Assembly (NCBI RefSeq): GCF_902833085.1
Contig: NZ_CADFEB010000006.1
Location: 124,001-188,000, forward strand
DNA: 64,000 bases
Reading direction: 5' to 3'
Origin: Burkholderia ubonensis
GTDB lineage: Bacteria > Pseudomonadota > Gammaproteobacteria > Burkholderiales > Burkholderiaceae
The notes under the pieces are model-generated. The model was not told the origin of the DNA and did no database searches. It worked only from the letters and a program-made list of their open reading frames with translations. The position numbers and the translations under genes were made by a program. This document shows, in pieces, positions 7,634-19,500 of the stretch (the stretch's first letter is position 1; every line of letters begins with the position of its first letter).

Positions 7634-8530
7634 ATGGACCGTCGCTACCGCTGGTTGGCTGTCGCGCTGTCGTACACGCTGGCGGGCGCCGCGCACGCGC
7701 AGGCGCTCACGGGCACGCTGAAGAAGATCAAGGACACGGGCGTCGTGTCGCTCGGCATCCGCGAATCGTCGGTGCCGTTTTCGTACTCGGACAACCAGCA
7801 GAAGAACATCGGCTATTCGCGGGACATCGCGTCGCGCATCGTCGAGCAGTTGAAGACGGAGCTGAACCTGTCCGGCCTCGCGGTGAAGGAGATTCCGATC
7901 ACGTCGCAGAACCGGATTCCGCTCTTGCAGAACGGCACGATCGATTTCGAATGCGGATCGACGACGAACACGCTCGAACGGCAGAAGCAGGCGGCGTTCT
8001 CCAACAGCATCTTTCTCTACGGCATCCGCTTCAGCACGCGCAAGGATTCGGGTGTGAAGGACTTTCCGGACCTGGCGGGCAAGACGGTCGCGACGACGGC
8101 CGGCACGTCGGACGAGCGCCTGCTGCGCAAGCTGAACGAAGAGAAGGGCATGAGCATGACGATCATCAGCGCGAAGGATCACGCGGAAGCGTTCATGAAC
8201 GTCACGACCGGGCGCGCGGTCGCGTTCGTGATGGACGAGCCGCTGCTCTACGGCGAGCTCGCGAAGGACCGGAATCCGGGCGCGTATACGGTCACGGGCA
8301 CGCCGCTCGTCCACGAGAACTACGCGTGCATGATGCGCAGGGACGATCCGGCGTTCAAGCGCGTCGTCGACGGCGTGATCGCGAAGATGCAGACCTCCGG
8401 CGACGCGGAGAAGCTCTACGACCGCTGGTTCACGCAGCCGATTCCGCCGAAGGGGATGAACCTGAACTATCCGCTGTCGGCCGAGATGCGGCAGCTGTTC
8501 AGGAATCCGACGGACCAGGCTCAGTATTGA
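7634..8530 (+). CDS. Periplasmic glutamate/aspartate-type ABC transporter binding protein
   Basis: The 298-residue protein is a cluster-3 solute-binding protein of the GltI/AatJ kind, which captures acidic amino acids in the periplasm. It has a signal peptide ending AGAAHAQ, and the family signatures are present: GVVSLGIRESSVPFSY, IGYSRDIASRIVE, the hinge region IDFECGSTTNTLERQ and SKKD-like AKDHAEAF. The ATG at 7634 follows AGGAGA and gives a normal signal peptide. No permease or ATPase gene lies beside it, so it is an orphan that must share a transporter coded elsewhere. Ligand specificity is inferred from family resemblance only. Confidence 0.85.
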   Translation: MDRRYRWLAVALSYTLAGAAHAQALTGTLKKIKDTGVVSLGIRESSVPFSYSDNQQKNIGYSRDIASRIVEQLKTELNLSGLAVKEIPITSQNRIPLLQNGTIDFECGSTTNTLERQKQAAFSNSIFLYGIRFSTRKDSGVKDFPDLAGKTVATTAGTSDERLLRKLNEEKGMSMTIISAKDHAEAFMNVTTGRAVAFVMDEPLLYGELAKDRNPGAYTVTGTPLVHENYACMMRRDDPAFKRVVDGVIAKMQTSGDAEKLYDRWFTQPIPPKGMNLNYPLSAEMRQLFRNPTDQAQY

Positions 8531-8699
8531 CTTGAGCGGGGCGGGCGGGATCGTTGTGCGCGCAACCTGGCGTGCGCCAGATCACGCCCGGCATCTTCAA
8601 TTCCTGATACCGGCTATTTGCCGCCAGCCATGTTGTTCGGCTCCGCCGTGCCGATAACCCGTGCTGGCAACAAACGAGCACATATCGAGGAATTCCCCC

Positions 8700-10562
8700 A
8701 TGCACTTCTGGCGCAAGCTTTCCATTCAGCGCAAGCTGGTTCTCAGCATGACGAGCTGTCTGCTGGTCTTCGTGGCGATCTCGAGCGTGCTGAGCGTCCG
8801 CCTGATCGGCAGCGCGGTGCGCGAGCGCGTCGTGCACGACGAACTGCCGACGGCGTTGAACAGCATCCGCGCCGACGTGCAGCGCCAGCTCGCCGGACCG
8901 GTCGCGGCGTCGCGGCTGCTGGCCGGCGACGCGTTCCTGCTGCAATGGGAGGCCGAAGGCGAGCCCGACGCCGGCACGCGCAACTGGGTGCGCCTCGCGG
9001 AGAACGTGAAGGCGGCGCAGAAGGCGGCGTCCGTGCAGTGGGTGTCGACGACGAGCGGCAACTACTTCACCGAGGCGGGGCTGCAGCGCAAGCTCGGCGA
9101 CAACGATCGGTGGCTGACGGCGTTCCTTTCCTCCGGCAAGCCGTTCGAGGTCAACATGGACCGCGACGTGACGCTGGGCGGCTACATGATGTTCATCAAT
9201 GCGCGCGTGGAGCGCGACGGCAACCCGATCGGCGCGGCCGGCATGAGCCTGTCGGTGGACGCGCTGGCCCGGAACATCGCGGCCTACCGGATCGGCGAGA
9301 CCGGCTTTGCGTACCTCGTGCGCCCGGACGGCGCGATCATGATGCATCGCGATACGGCGCTGATCGACGGCAAGCACTTCATGAAGGACGAACCCGGGCT
9401 GCCCGGCGACGCATCGGCCGTGCTGCTGGCCGGCAAGCCCTACGCTTACGTCAGCTATGCGGGGCAGGACGGCGCGCGCTTCATCGCGACGTCGTTCATT
9501 CCGGAGGTGAACGCCTATGTCGTGGTCCAGGTCCCGGAGGCGGAGCTGCTCGGGCCCGTGACCCGTGCGATCCGCAACGCGACGCTGGTGGCGACCGTCG
9601 CCGGGCTGGGCGTCGCGCTGGCGGTCATCCTGCTGGTGGGCCGGGCGATCGCCGCGCCGCTGCGGCGCGCGGCAACCCTGCTGGCCGAGATCGCCAGCGG
9701 GCAGGGCGACCTCACCCGCCGCATGACGGTCGAGAGCCAGGACGAGATCGGGCAGCTGTCGGACGCGTTCAACCGCTTCGTGTCGTCGCTCTCGACGCTG
9801 GTCCATCGCGTGCGGGCGGCGTCCGCGTCGATCGCGACGGGCTCCTCGCAGATCGCGACGGGCAACGCGGATCTCAGCGCGCGCACCGAAGGGCAGTCGA
9901 GCAACCTGGAGCGGACCGCGTCGTCGATGGAGGAGATCACCGCCGTCGTGAAGAACAACACGGAAACCGCCCGCACCGCGGCGCGGATGGTCAACGGCGC
10001 GTCCGAAACCGCCGTGCGCGGCGGACAGGTGGTCGGGGAAGTGGTGAGCACGATGGAGCAGATCAGCAACGCGTCGATCCGGATCTCCGAGATCATCGGG
10101 CTGATCGACAGCATTTCGTTCCAGACCAACATCCTCGCGCTCAATGCGGCCGTGGAAGCGGCGCGGGCGGGCGAGCAGGGCCGCGGGTTCGCGGTGGTGG
10201 CCTCGGAAGTGCGCAGCCTCGCGCAGCGCAGCGCGCAGGCGGCGAAGGAGATCAAGGTGCTGATCGAGCACAGCGCCGGGACGGTGAGCGTCGGCTCGCG
10301 GCTCGTCGGCGAGGCCGGCGAGGTGATCCGCGACGTCGTTTCGCAGGTGCAGGGCGTCAGTGCGCTGATGAACGAGATCGCCGAGGCGAGCCTCGAGCAA
10401 AGCGCGGGCATCGACCAGATCGGGGACGCGGTGCAGTCGCTCGACCAGATGACGCAGCAGAACGCGGCGCTGGTCGAACAGAGCGCGGCGGCGGCGGAGA
10501 GCCTCAACCAGCAGGCCGCGGAGCTGTCGCGGCTGATGGCGGCGTTCAAGGTCGACGGCTGA
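8700..10562 (+). CDS. Methyl-accepting chemotaxis protein
   Basis: This 620-residue receptor has TM1 (about 13-36), a roughly 250-residue periplasmic sensor domain resembling a double Cache (LGGYMMFINARV, TGFAYLVRPDGAIMMHRD), TM2 (about 296-317), HAMP (about 318-370) and a cytoplasmic methyl-accepting domain. The hairpin tip SFQTNILALNAAVEAARAGE is typical and would bind CheA/CheW. The C-terminus ends LSRLMAAFKVDG without an NWETF-type CheR/CheB tether. The ATG at 8700 is preferred over 8661 because it starts right at the TM1-preceding basic segment. No che genes are nearby. The ligand is unknown; Cache domains often bind amino or organic acids. Confidence 0.92.
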   Translation: MHFWRKLSIQRKLVLSMTSCLLVFVAISSVLSVRLIGSAVRERVVHDELPTALNSIRADVQRQLAGPVAASRLLAGDAFLLQWEAEGEPDAGTRNWVRLAENVKAAQKAASVQWVSTTSGNYFTEAGLQRKLGDNDRWLTAFLSSGKPFEVNMDRDVTLGGYMMFINARVERDGNPIGAAGMSLSVDALARNIAAYRIGETGFAYLVRPDGAIMMHRDTALIDGKHFMKDEPGLPGDASAVLLAGKPYAYVSYAGQDGARFIATSFIPEVNAYVVVQVPEAELLGPVTRAIRNATLVATVAGLGVALAVILLVGRAIAAPLRRAATLLAEIASGQGDLTRRMTVESQDEIGQLSDAFNRFVSSLSTLVHRVRAASASIATGSSQIATGNADLSARTEGQSSNLERTASSMEEITAVVKNNTETARTAARMVNGASETAVRGGQVVGEVVSTMEQISNASIRISEIIGLIDSISFQTNILALNAAVEAARAGEQGRGFAVVASEVRSLAQRSAQAAKEIKVLIEHSAGTVSVGSRLVGEAGEVIRDVVSQVQGVSALMNEIAEASLEQSAGIDQIGDAVQSLDQMTQQNAALVEQSAAAAESLNQQAAELSRLMAAFKVDG

Positions 10563-10736
10563 CCCGACGGCCGACGCGGGGCGTTGATCGAGGTCAAGCA
10601 CGCCGGCCGGGTTGGCGCGACCATTTGAATTGACGGGTCCGAACGCCCCGGCCGCGGCGCTTCACGCGCGGCGCAGGCGGCGTCTGACCGACACCGGTAC
10701 GTTGCCGTGCCGAACGCACGGCGGGAGGTGAGTGAA

Positions 10737-11318
10737 ATGCCAGCCCCACAGCCAAGGAGCGCGGTACAGGTCATTCTCAGGGAGCATCGGCAGCTGTCGA
10801 CCGTCATCGCGGGCATGCAGCACTTCGTCGAGCGGCTCGCCGCCGGCGGGACGATGCCGGGGCTGATGGTGTTCCGGGCCATGCTGTATTACATCCGCGA
10901 GTACCCGGAGCAGATCCATCACCCGAACGAGGATCGGTATCTGTTTGCACGCCTGCGCCGCCGCACCCAGGCGCTGGACGAAGTCATCGACGAACTCGAG
11001 GCGCAACACGTGCAGGGCGAAGCGCTGCTGCGGAACATCGAGCATGAGCTGACGCGTTGCGAACAGGTCGGCGAATCGGCCTATCCGCAATTGCGCGCGG
11101 CGGTCGACGAATATGCCGCGTTCTACCTGAAGCACATGCACGTCGAAGAAGAGGTCATCCTGCCCGCGGCACGGCAATGGCTGACGGTGGAGGACTGGAT
11201 CGAGCTCGACGACGCATTCGGCGCGAACCGGGATCCGTTCGAAGGCGAAAAGTTCGACGAGGATTTCGAGCGCCTGTATGCGCTGATCGTGCAGGTGATC
11301 CCGGAAGCGCAGGCGTGA
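10737..11318 (+). CDS. Hemerythrin-domain protein
   Basis: The 193-residue protein is a four-helix hemerythrin-like domain with candidate di-iron ligands along the chain: REHRQLS, IHHPNEDRY, EAQHVQGE and KHMHVEEEV, the last giving the HxxxE pair. Bacterial relatives bind O2, sense redox or iron, or protect against nitrosative stress. There is no fused DNA-binding or signalling domain. GGGAGGTG precedes the ATG at 10737. It converges with pbpC, and a long GC hairpin lies across the junction. Confidence 0.85.
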   Translation: MPAPQPRSAVQVILREHRQLSTVIAGMQHFVERLAAGGTMPGLMVFRAMLYYIREYPEQIHHPNEDRYLFARLRRRTQALDEVIDELEAQHVQGEALLRNIEHELTRCEQVGESAYPQLRAAVDEYAAFYLKHMHVEEEVILPAARQWLTVEDWIELDDAFGANRDPFEGEKFDEDFERLYALIVQVIPEAQA

Positions 11319-11343
11319 GCGGCGGCGCGCGCCGCCCGCTCAC
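11315..11343. terminator. Hairpin between the converging hemerythrin and pbpC genes
   Basis: GTGAGCGG at 11315 pairs with CCGCTCAC ending at 11343, extended by GGCGC/GCGCC with a single bulge. It spans the stop codon of the hemerythrin gene and abuts the pbpC stop. No T-run follows, so it is a probable bidirectional but imperfect terminator. Confidence 0.45.
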
Positions 11344-13586
11344 GGCCGGCGCGCCCCCGGCTTCGCGAACGCGCCCCGCACCTCGAACCCGATCGCATCG
11401 GCGACGTTGCCGCGCGCATCGACGAGTTCGAGCCGATGCCGTCCCGGCCACGGCATCCACGCGACGCGGTCCGCGCGCCCGATCACCTTGTCGTCGAGCC
11501 GCCACGAAAACTTCGCCGCGTGGCCCGCGGTGCGCTCGAACCAGATCCGCTGGTTCTTCGGCGGAATGTCCGGATCGATCGCGAAGATCGTCCCGTCGGT
11601 CGGCGCGCCGATCGTCAGCGGCGCGCGCGGCCCGTCCTTGCCGGCCATGACGGGCGCGGCGAGCCGGATCGCATCGACCGCGGTGCCGGCGAGAAACCAT
11701 TCGCCGCGCGCCGGCTCGAGATCGCGTTCGAACGTGATGCGGCGCTGCTCGACGCCGGCGGGCGGGCGCGGCGCGCGGCTCGCGAGATCGCGATGCAGGT
11801 AGCCGACGACCGCCGACCAGACCGGGGCCGCGCCGGTCACGCCCGAGATGTCCCACATCGGCGAGCCGTCCGCGTTGCCGACCCAGACGCCGACCGTGTA
11901 GCGCGACGTATACCCGACCGCCCAGTTGTCGCGCATGTCCTTGCTGGTGCCGGTCTTGACCGCCGAGAAGAAGCGCGTCGCGAGCGGGTTGTCGAAGCCG
12001 AACGTGCGCACGCGCGCGTTGTTGTCGGCGAGGATGTCGGTGACGACGAAGCTCGCCGCTTCGCTGAACACGCGCGTGCCGTCGGGTGCGCGCGCCGGCG
12101 TCGACGCCGAAGCCGACGAGGCCGGCGCCGTCAGGTCGACGGCCTTGCGCGCGACGCCGCCGTTCGCGAGCGCGCGATACGCGTTGGTCAGCGACAGCAG
12201 CGTGACGTCCGCGCTGCCGAGCGCGAGGCTGAAGCCGTAGTAGTCGCCTTCCTGCGCGAGCGGCAGCCCGAGCGCGGTCAGCGTGCGCGCGAAGCGGTGC
12301 GGCGTCACGAGCACGAGCGTGCGCACGGCCGGCACGTTGAGCGAGCCGCCGAGCGCGCTGCGCACGCTCACCCAGCCCTTGAAATCCTTGTCGTAGTTCT
12401 GCGGGATGTACAGGCCGCCGCCCGTGGCGAGGTTGATCGGCGCGTCGTCGAGCAGCGACGCGGCGGTCAGCCGCTTCTCGTCGATCGCCTGCGCATACAG
12501 GAACGGCTTGAGCGTCGAGCCGGCCTGGCGCGGCGCGAGCACGGCGTCGACGTCGCGCGCGCCCGACAGCGCGCCGGACGAGCCGACCCACGCGCGGATC
12601 TCGCCGCTCGCGTTGTCGATCACGACCACCGCGCCGTCCTGCACGTTGCGTCGGTGGGCAGGGGCGTTGAGCTCGGTCAGCGCGCGGGTCAGCGTGTCGC
12701 GCGCGAAGCGCTGCAGCGGTGCGTCGAGCGTCGAGCGGACCTGCGCGCCCGCGCCCGGCTTCACCTCGGCCGCGATGCGCCGCGCGAAATGCGGCGCGAG
12801 CGCCGCGCCGTCGTCGCGCGCGGTGCTCGCCGGGCGCGCGGTCACGAGCTGCACGTAGCCGTCGAGCGACGCGCACTGCTGCGCGGCGCGCATGTCGCGC
12901 AGGATGCGGCACGCGCGCTCGGCGACCCTCGCGGCGTTCGCGTTGGGCGCGCGCACCAGTGCGGCGGCGACCGCGGACTCGCGCACGTCGAGCCCGGACG
13001 GCGCCTTGCCGAACAGCACGCGCGACATCGCGTCGAGCCCGATCGTCTCGCCGCGGAACGGCACGAGGTTCAGGTAGGCCTCGAGGATCTGGTCCTTGCG
13101 CCAGCCGCGTTCGAGCAGCAGCGCGTTCATCGCCTGGGTGGCCTTCTGCGGCAGCGAGCGCTGGCCCGAGCGGCGCGGCGAATCGCCGAGCAGGCCGGCG
13201 AGCTGCATCGTCACGGTCGACGCGCCGCGCGTGCGCTCGTTCCACAGGTTGCCCCAGGCGGCGCCCGCGATGCCGCGCCAGTCGACGCCGCTATGTTCGT
13301 AGAAGCGCCGGTCCTCGGACACGACGATCGCCTCGCGGAACGCGGGCGACACGTCGCCGAGCGCGACCCAGTCGCCGCGCCGTTCGGCGAGGTCGACGCG
13401 GGTGCGCTGCAGCGGCGTGCCGTCGCGCGCGAGCAGCACCCAGTCGGAACTGCGCCAGCGGTGGCGCACGTCGTCGTAGGACGGCAGCGCGTGCGCGACG
13501 AGCGGGGCCGCGAGCAGCGCGGCGATGAAGAGGCGGCCGGCAGCACCGGTAATCTGCGACGGCCGCGGTGAAGCGAATCCCTTCAT
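11340..13586 (-). CDS. pbpC: Penicillin-binding protein 1C
   Basis: A bifunctional peptidoglycan synthase of 748 residues with an N-terminal signal anchor. The glycosyltransferase domain shows VVSEDRRFYEHSGVDW, GASTVTMQL and RKDQILEAYLNLVPF. The transpeptidase domain has the SxxK motif in AGSTLKPF, SLN, and KTGTSKDMRDNWAVG. A C-terminal PBP1C-type beta domain follows, ending KPGARRP. The ATG at 13586 lies seven bases after the stop of the alpha-2-macroglobulin gene, so the two are one operon, the pairing known from Escherichia coli (yfhM-pbpC). The partner is thought to trap proteases that enter when the wall is breached, and PBP1C to repair it. Confidence 0.95.
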   Translation of the reverse strand: MKGFASPRPSQITGAAGRLFIAALLAAPLVAHALPSYDDVRHRWRSSDWVLLARDGTPLQRTRVDLAERRGDWVALGDVSPAFREAIVVSEDRRFYEHSGVDWRGIAGAAWGNLWNERTRGASTVTMQLAGLLGDSPRRSGQRSLPQKATQAMNALLLERGWRKDQILEAYLNLVPFRGETIGLDAMSRVLFGKAPSGLDVRESAVAAALVRAPNANAARVAERACRILRDMRAAQQCASLDGYVQLVTARPASTARDDGAALAPHFARRIAAEVKPGAGAQVRSTLDAPLQRFARDTLTRALTELNAPAHRRNVQDGAVVVIDNASGEIRAWVGSSGALSGARDVDAVLAPRQAGSTLKPFLYAQAIDEKRLTAASLLDDAPINLATGGGLYIPQNYDKDFKGWVSVRSALGGSLNVPAVRTLVLVTPHRFARTLTALGLPLAQEGDYYGFSLALGSADVTLLSLTNAYRALANGGVARKAVDLTAPASSASASTPARAPDGTRVFSEAASFVVTDILADNNARVRTFGFDNPLATRFFSAVKTGTSKDMRDNWAVGYTSRYTVGVWVGNADGSPMWDISGVTGAAPVWSAVVGYLHRDLASRAPRPPAGVEQRRITFERDLEPARGEWFLAGTAVDAIRLAAPVMAGKDGPRAPLTIGAPTDGTIFAIDPDIPPKNQRIWFERTAGHAAKFSWRLDDKVIGRADRVAWMPWPGRHRLELVDARGNVADAIGFEVRGAFAKPGARRP

Positions 13587-13593
13587 CGCGCGT

Positions 13594-16500
13594 TCACGGC
13601 TTGCCGGCGTCGGCCGGCTTGACCGTCATCGGCGGATTCGGCCACAGCCCGTACACCGACGGCGCGTACAGCGCCTCGACGCGCGTCGGCGGCAGCCCGA
13701 ACGTGCCGACGTTGTTCAGCCGCACCGTGTATTCGACCGACAGCTTGCCCTTCGGCAGATAGTCGTAATACGCGCGATAGCCGTCGAAGTCGCGTTCGAT
13801 GAAGGCGGGCCACGCGCCGTCGGCCGTCTTCTCGCCCTGCGTCGCCGCTTCGGAGTCGCGGCCGAGGCCGGAGCCGAGGATCGTCGCGCCGGCCGGAACC
13901 GGATCGTTGACGACCACCCACGTCATGTCGCTCTGCGCGTCGATGTCGAGGTGCACCCGCACCACGTCGCCGCGCGTCAGCACGCCCTTGACCGCAGGGG
14001 ACACGGGCGTGACCGTCTTCGTGATCCGGTAGCCGGCCGCGAACGGCGCGCGCAGCGGCACCGCGGCGAGGCTTTCGATCGTCGCCCACGGGCGGCCCGT
14101 GCCGTTCTGCACGACGCTGAGCGTGCCCGGCTGGGCCGCGCGCGGCCACGGCAGCATCACGCTGCGCGCGGCGGCGGCACGCGTCGCCGGGGTCGCCGAC
14201 GCCGGCGCGGTCGATGCGGCCGGAGCTGCCGATGCAGCCGGCGACGACGACCACGCGATCGACCGCTCGTCGCCGCCGAGCGTCACCTTCGTCGTGCCGC
14301 TGACGGGCGTGCTTTCGTAGACGCGCGAGAAACGCTCGACCGCGAGCAGGCCGAGCGCGTTCGACGTCGTCGTCTGCCATGCGCCGCGCTGCTGCAGCGC
14401 GAGCAGGCCGGACGTCACGCGCGGCATCTCGTCCTTCCAGGCCGGGTCGCCCGCGAATTCCAGCGCGAGCCGCGCGGCGTTGGTCTCGTTGCTCGTCATC
14501 AGCCACCACAGGTCGTCGTCGCGCGCGGTCGAGAACACGAGCTGCGTGCCCTGGTAGGTGAGCCGCGCGCGCAGGATCTGCTCGACCTGCGCACGTTTCT
14601 CGTCGCGCTGCGGGATGTCCTTCACGCGCGTCAGGATCGCGTGATAGTCGATCACCGCCGACGTCGGCCACTGGTTCGGCGCGATTTCGATCGAGCCGAG
14701 CATCCGGCCCTGCGCCGCGCCGTAGCGCGACAGCGCCTCGATCGCGGCGAGCTTGCGCAGGTCGCGGTCCTGGCGGGGCGCCCACGTGTCGCGCTGGATG
14801 CGGCCTTCGACGAAGCGCCCGAGCCCGGCTTCGAGCTGCGCGCGCACGTCTTCGGGCAGCGCGAAGCGCGGGTCGAGACGGCTCGCTTCATCCGACAGTA
14901 CGAGCAGGTACGACGTGAGCGTCGGGCTGCCGTAGTGCGAATCGTCGGATCGCGGCGGGAAATAGCTCGCGAGCCCGTCGCTGTCCAGATAAACCGGCAT
15001 GCGCGCGGTCAGCGCCTGCCATTGCGCGGCGTCGCGCAGCCCGATCGCGCGCGACGCCTGCTGTTCGAGGCAGCGGTACGGGTAGCGCTCGAACCAGCGC
15101 CGCACGCCCGGCAGGCCGTCGGCCAGCTTCGACTGCAGCGACACGGCGATGCCGCCGCGCGGCGCGCCTTGCGCATTCGTCGCCGCGCCGGCCGGCGCGG
15201 CGACGGGCAGCGCGAGCGTGCCGTCGACCTGCGCGAGCGTCGCCTGCTGCACGGTGACCGGCAGCGCGGGCACGACCTTCTGCACGACCGCGAGCGCGTC
15301 GGCCGCGCGTGCGCCGCCTTGCTCGGTGGCCTCGATGCGCCAGTTCAGCGCGCCGGCCGCGTCGAGCGCCTGCTCGGGCACGGTGATCGTCCACGCAGCT
15401 TCGCCGGCGCTGTTCGGTGCGAGGGAAAGGGTTTGCGGCGCAACGTCGAGGCCCGTTACGCGAGGCGTGACGACGACCCGCATCGTGCGCTCGGTCGTAT
15501 TGCGCAGCGTGACCTGCGCGCGGAACGCATCGCCTTCGCGCACCAGCGGCGGCAGGCCGGAGATGAGCTGCAGGTCCTGCGTGCTGCGGATCGACGTGCT
15601 GCCGGTGCCGAAGCGGTCGGGGCCGACCGCCGCGATCGCGACGATCCGGAAGCGGGTCAGCGCATCGTTGAGCGGCACCTCGACGCTCGCGCTGCCGTTC
15701 GCGTCGAGCGTCACGCGCGGGTTCCACAGCAGCAGCGTGTCGAACAGCTCGCGGGTCGGCGCGCTGCCGCCGCCGCCGCCCGCCGGCACGGCCTTGCGGC
15801 CGAAGTGGCGGCGGCCGACGATCTCCATCTGCGCGGTGGCGGTCTCGACGCCGTACGCGCGCCGCCGCAGCATCGCGTCGAGCAGGTCCCAGCTGTTGTT
15901 GGGCATCAGTTCCAGCAGCGCCTCGTCGACGGCCGCGATCGCGACCTGCGTGCCGGCCGGCGCGGGCCGGCCGCCCGGCAGCGTGACCTTCACGTGCGCC
16001 TGCGCCTTGCCGCGCACGGTGTAGCGGGTCGCGTCGGTCGTGACCGTCACGCCGAGCCGGTGCGCGCCCGTGCCGACCTTGATCTCGCCGAGGCCGTAGC
16101 GGAACGCGGGTTTCGACAGGTCGACGAACGCGGTCGGCGCTTCATAGTGACGGCCTTCGCGCCAGAATGCGCGCGCCCATTCGAGCGGCGCCTTCCAGCC
16201 CCACGTGAAGAACGAGTACCACGGTACCTCGCGGATCCGGCCGCGCAGCGCGAGCACCGACACATAGACGTTCGGCCCCCACGTGTCGCCGACCTTCAGG
16301 TCGACGGTCGGGTTCTTGCCGTTCAGCTCGACGATGTGCGTCTCCATCACGCCGCCGCGCTCGACCGCGACGAGCGCGGTCGCATAGCGGAACGGCATGC
16401 GCACCTGAAAGCGGGCGGTTTCGCCCGGTTCGTACGAAGTCTTCTCCGGAATCACGTCGATCCGGTCGGTGTTGTCGCCGCCGAACCAGAGCTCGTCCTC

Positions 16501-19500
16501 GCGCGTGACCCACACCGACGTCGACGCGTTCGACGTGCGGCCGTCGCCGTCCTTCGCGACCGCGATCAGCTGCACGTTGCCGGCCTGTTCGAGCGTCGCG
16601 TCGCACGACATGCGGCCCTTGTCGTCGGTCTTGCCCGAGCACAGCACGCCGAGGTCGCGCGTGTCGCTCTGGTTGTCGTACGCGTAGAAGCCGCCGACCA
16701 TGCGCTTGCGCGACGTGGTCGTGATGCGCGCGACGCCCTTGATCTCGATCGGCACCGACGCGCGCGGCTTGCCCTGCAGGTCGACCGCGAGCGCCTGCAC
16801 GGGCACCCGCTGGCCGACCGACACCCAGCGGCCCGCCTTGATGCCGGCGACCACCGCGGCCGGCCACAGCATCGCGTCGCCGCGGATCGTCTGGACCTCG
16901 CCGTTCGGATCGGCGAAGGTCGCCTCGAGCGCGATGCGCTTCGGCGCATCGACGGCCGGCAGCCCCTTGAGCGTGACCGAGCCCGCGCCGTTGTGGTCGA
17001 GCGTCAGCGGCAGCTTGTCGGCGATCAGCTTGCTCGCGTCGGGGTCGCTGCTCGCGCTGCCCGATGCGTTGTCGCCGTCCTGCTCGTCGTCGGCGGCCGT
17101 TTCGCCGCCGGTCTCGGGGCGGTACGGCGAGAAGCTGAACTCGGAATAGGTCTCGGCGAACGGCGGCGACGCCCATTTCATCAGCGCCGACACCTGCACC
17201 GGCAGGTTCGACGCGCCGCCGCCCGACACGTAGTCGATCTGCACCGCGAGCGGCGCTTCCTTCGCGGCGATGAGCGGGCTCTTCTGCGCGTCGCGCGCGC
17301 CGATCGTGCCCTTGAGGACGGGCAGGCGGAACGCCTCGACCCGGAAGCTGCCGCTGTAGTAGCTGGCGGTCGGCTCATCCTCGGGGCCGCCTTCGAGCGC
17401 GACGCTGTATTCGCCGAGCTTCGCGGCGGCCGGCAGCGTGAAGCGGGTGTCGGCGCTATGGTCGGCGGCCCAGGTGAGCGGCAGCTTGTACGTCTGCCCG
17501 GAGCCGAGATGGCGGATCGTCACGCGGGTCGGGTATTGCGACGGGAACGCGAGGCTCTGCAGCGTCTCCCGGCGCAGGAAGTGCTTCATCGACACGGTTT
17601 CGCCCGCGCGCAGCAGCGTGCGGTCGAACACGGTGTGCGCGCGCAGGGTCGGCTCGCTGCCCGTGTCGGTCGGCACGTTGAAGCGCCACGCCTCGATGCC
17701 GCGGTTCCAGTTCGAGCTGACGAACGCCATGTCGGGGCCGGTCTTCGGATCGTCGACGCGGGCCGACACGAAGTAGTCGTCGAAGCGCTCCGACGTCCGG
17801 CATTCGTGCTTCGGCTCGAACTGCCCGTCGATCTTCAGCAGGCCCTGCGCGTCGGTCTTGCCGGCGGCGATCTCGTCGCCGTTGCAGTCGGACACGCGCA
17901 CCTGCGCGTTCGGCACCGGCTTGCCCTTGTCGAGCGTGGTGACCCACACGAGGCTGTTCTCGCGGCCCTGCTTCAGGTGCACGCCGAGATTGGTGACGAG
18001 CACCGCGGTGCGCACGTACATGCTCGACGGCTTCGCGAGCAGCGAGCGGCCGAGCGCCGGCGACGCGAGTTCGAGCACGTAGAAGCCGGGCTTGTCGATC
18101 GGCACGCCGACGGTCTCGAACGGGCGCAGCGTCTTCGGATCGGCCTTCGGCAGCGTCATCGTCTGGACGCCGGACTCGCCCTTGAGCAGCGACAGCGAAC
18201 GCACGTCGATGCGGCGGTCCTTCGGCGCGGGCTGGCGCTCGCCGGCCGCGAGCGGCACGTAGACGGGATGCTGCCCGCGGCGCCGGAGCAGGCCGGGAAC
18301 CTGCTCGTCGATCCCCTCGACGCTCATCGACCAGTTGTCGAAACGCTCGACGAGCCGAATCCACTGGCGGATCGACGTGTCGTTCTCGACCTTCAGGTTC
18401 GCGAACTGCGCGCCGCCGGCGTTGAGCCCCGCGATGTGCAGGTCGGCTTCGACGTTGCGCAGCGTGACCGGCACGAGCGCCGGCATGCCGGGCTCGGCGA
18501 AGCGCTCGACGATGCCGAAGGTGCCCGACGAGAATTTCGCGAGCGGCGGCATCGGCGCGGTGCGCGTCGCGAGCGGGAACAGGTCGGCGTTGCTCAGCGT
18601 GCGCGCGGTGACGTCGCGCAGGCCCGACGGCAGCTCGATCGTCAGCGCGGCTTGCTCGGGCAGCGGCGGGTTGAACGTGACGGTCGTCACTTCCTCGCTC
18701 TTGTCGTCCGCCGCGAAGTTCGGCGCCTGCGAGCCGTCGGGGCCGCGCAGCCGGATCGCCTCGGCGTGCTTGCGCGAGATCGGTGCATTGAACGACAGGG
18801 TGAGCGGCCGCAGCGGCGTGCACGGCGCCTTCGCGTTTTCGCGTTCGCACGAGAAGCTCGCGGCGAACGGCGCGCGCACGGTGAAATCGAAGCGCCGCTC
18901 GGTGTCGTTCGCGATGCCGCTCGGGCTGGCGACGCCCTTGCCGTAGACGAGCTGCATCTTCGCGCTCGACGGCAGCGCCTGCGCGCACGACAGCGTGAGC
19001 ACCCGCGCGGCGTCCTGCTTCAGGTCGAAGTGATCGAGCAGCGCGCGGCGCGTGTCCGCATCGGCGTTCGCGACGGGGATGCGGTTGCCGATGCCGGCCG
19101 CCTCGCACCAGATATTCGCGAGCGCCGAGCGCGCTTCGGCGGGGCCGTTCAGCTTGATCACGAACACCTGCCGCTCCTCGATCTCGCGCGAGCCGGGCCG
19201 CACCGACACCGGGAACGGGCCGCCCGTCTGGAACGTGAAGCGGCGCGGGCCGCTGGCCGCGTTGCCGGCGACCGAGCGCAGCCCGTCGTTGAGCGCGACC
19301 GCGCAGCGCACGCCGGGCGGCAGGTCGTTCTCGAAGTCGTAGACCCAGGTCTTGTCGTCGAGCCAGCGGCCCGTGCCGCGCCCCGCGACGGAATCGTTGC
19401 AGGTCATGCGCGCGGGATTCGGCGCGGACGCCGAGCCGAACGCGACCATCGGTTCGTCGAACTTGACGACGGCCTGCCGCACCTCGGCGACGGTGCCTTG

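Noticed and set aside
8499..10601. 700-codon minus-strand frame
   Set aside because: It is antisense to the chemoreceptor gene, which has all expected domains.
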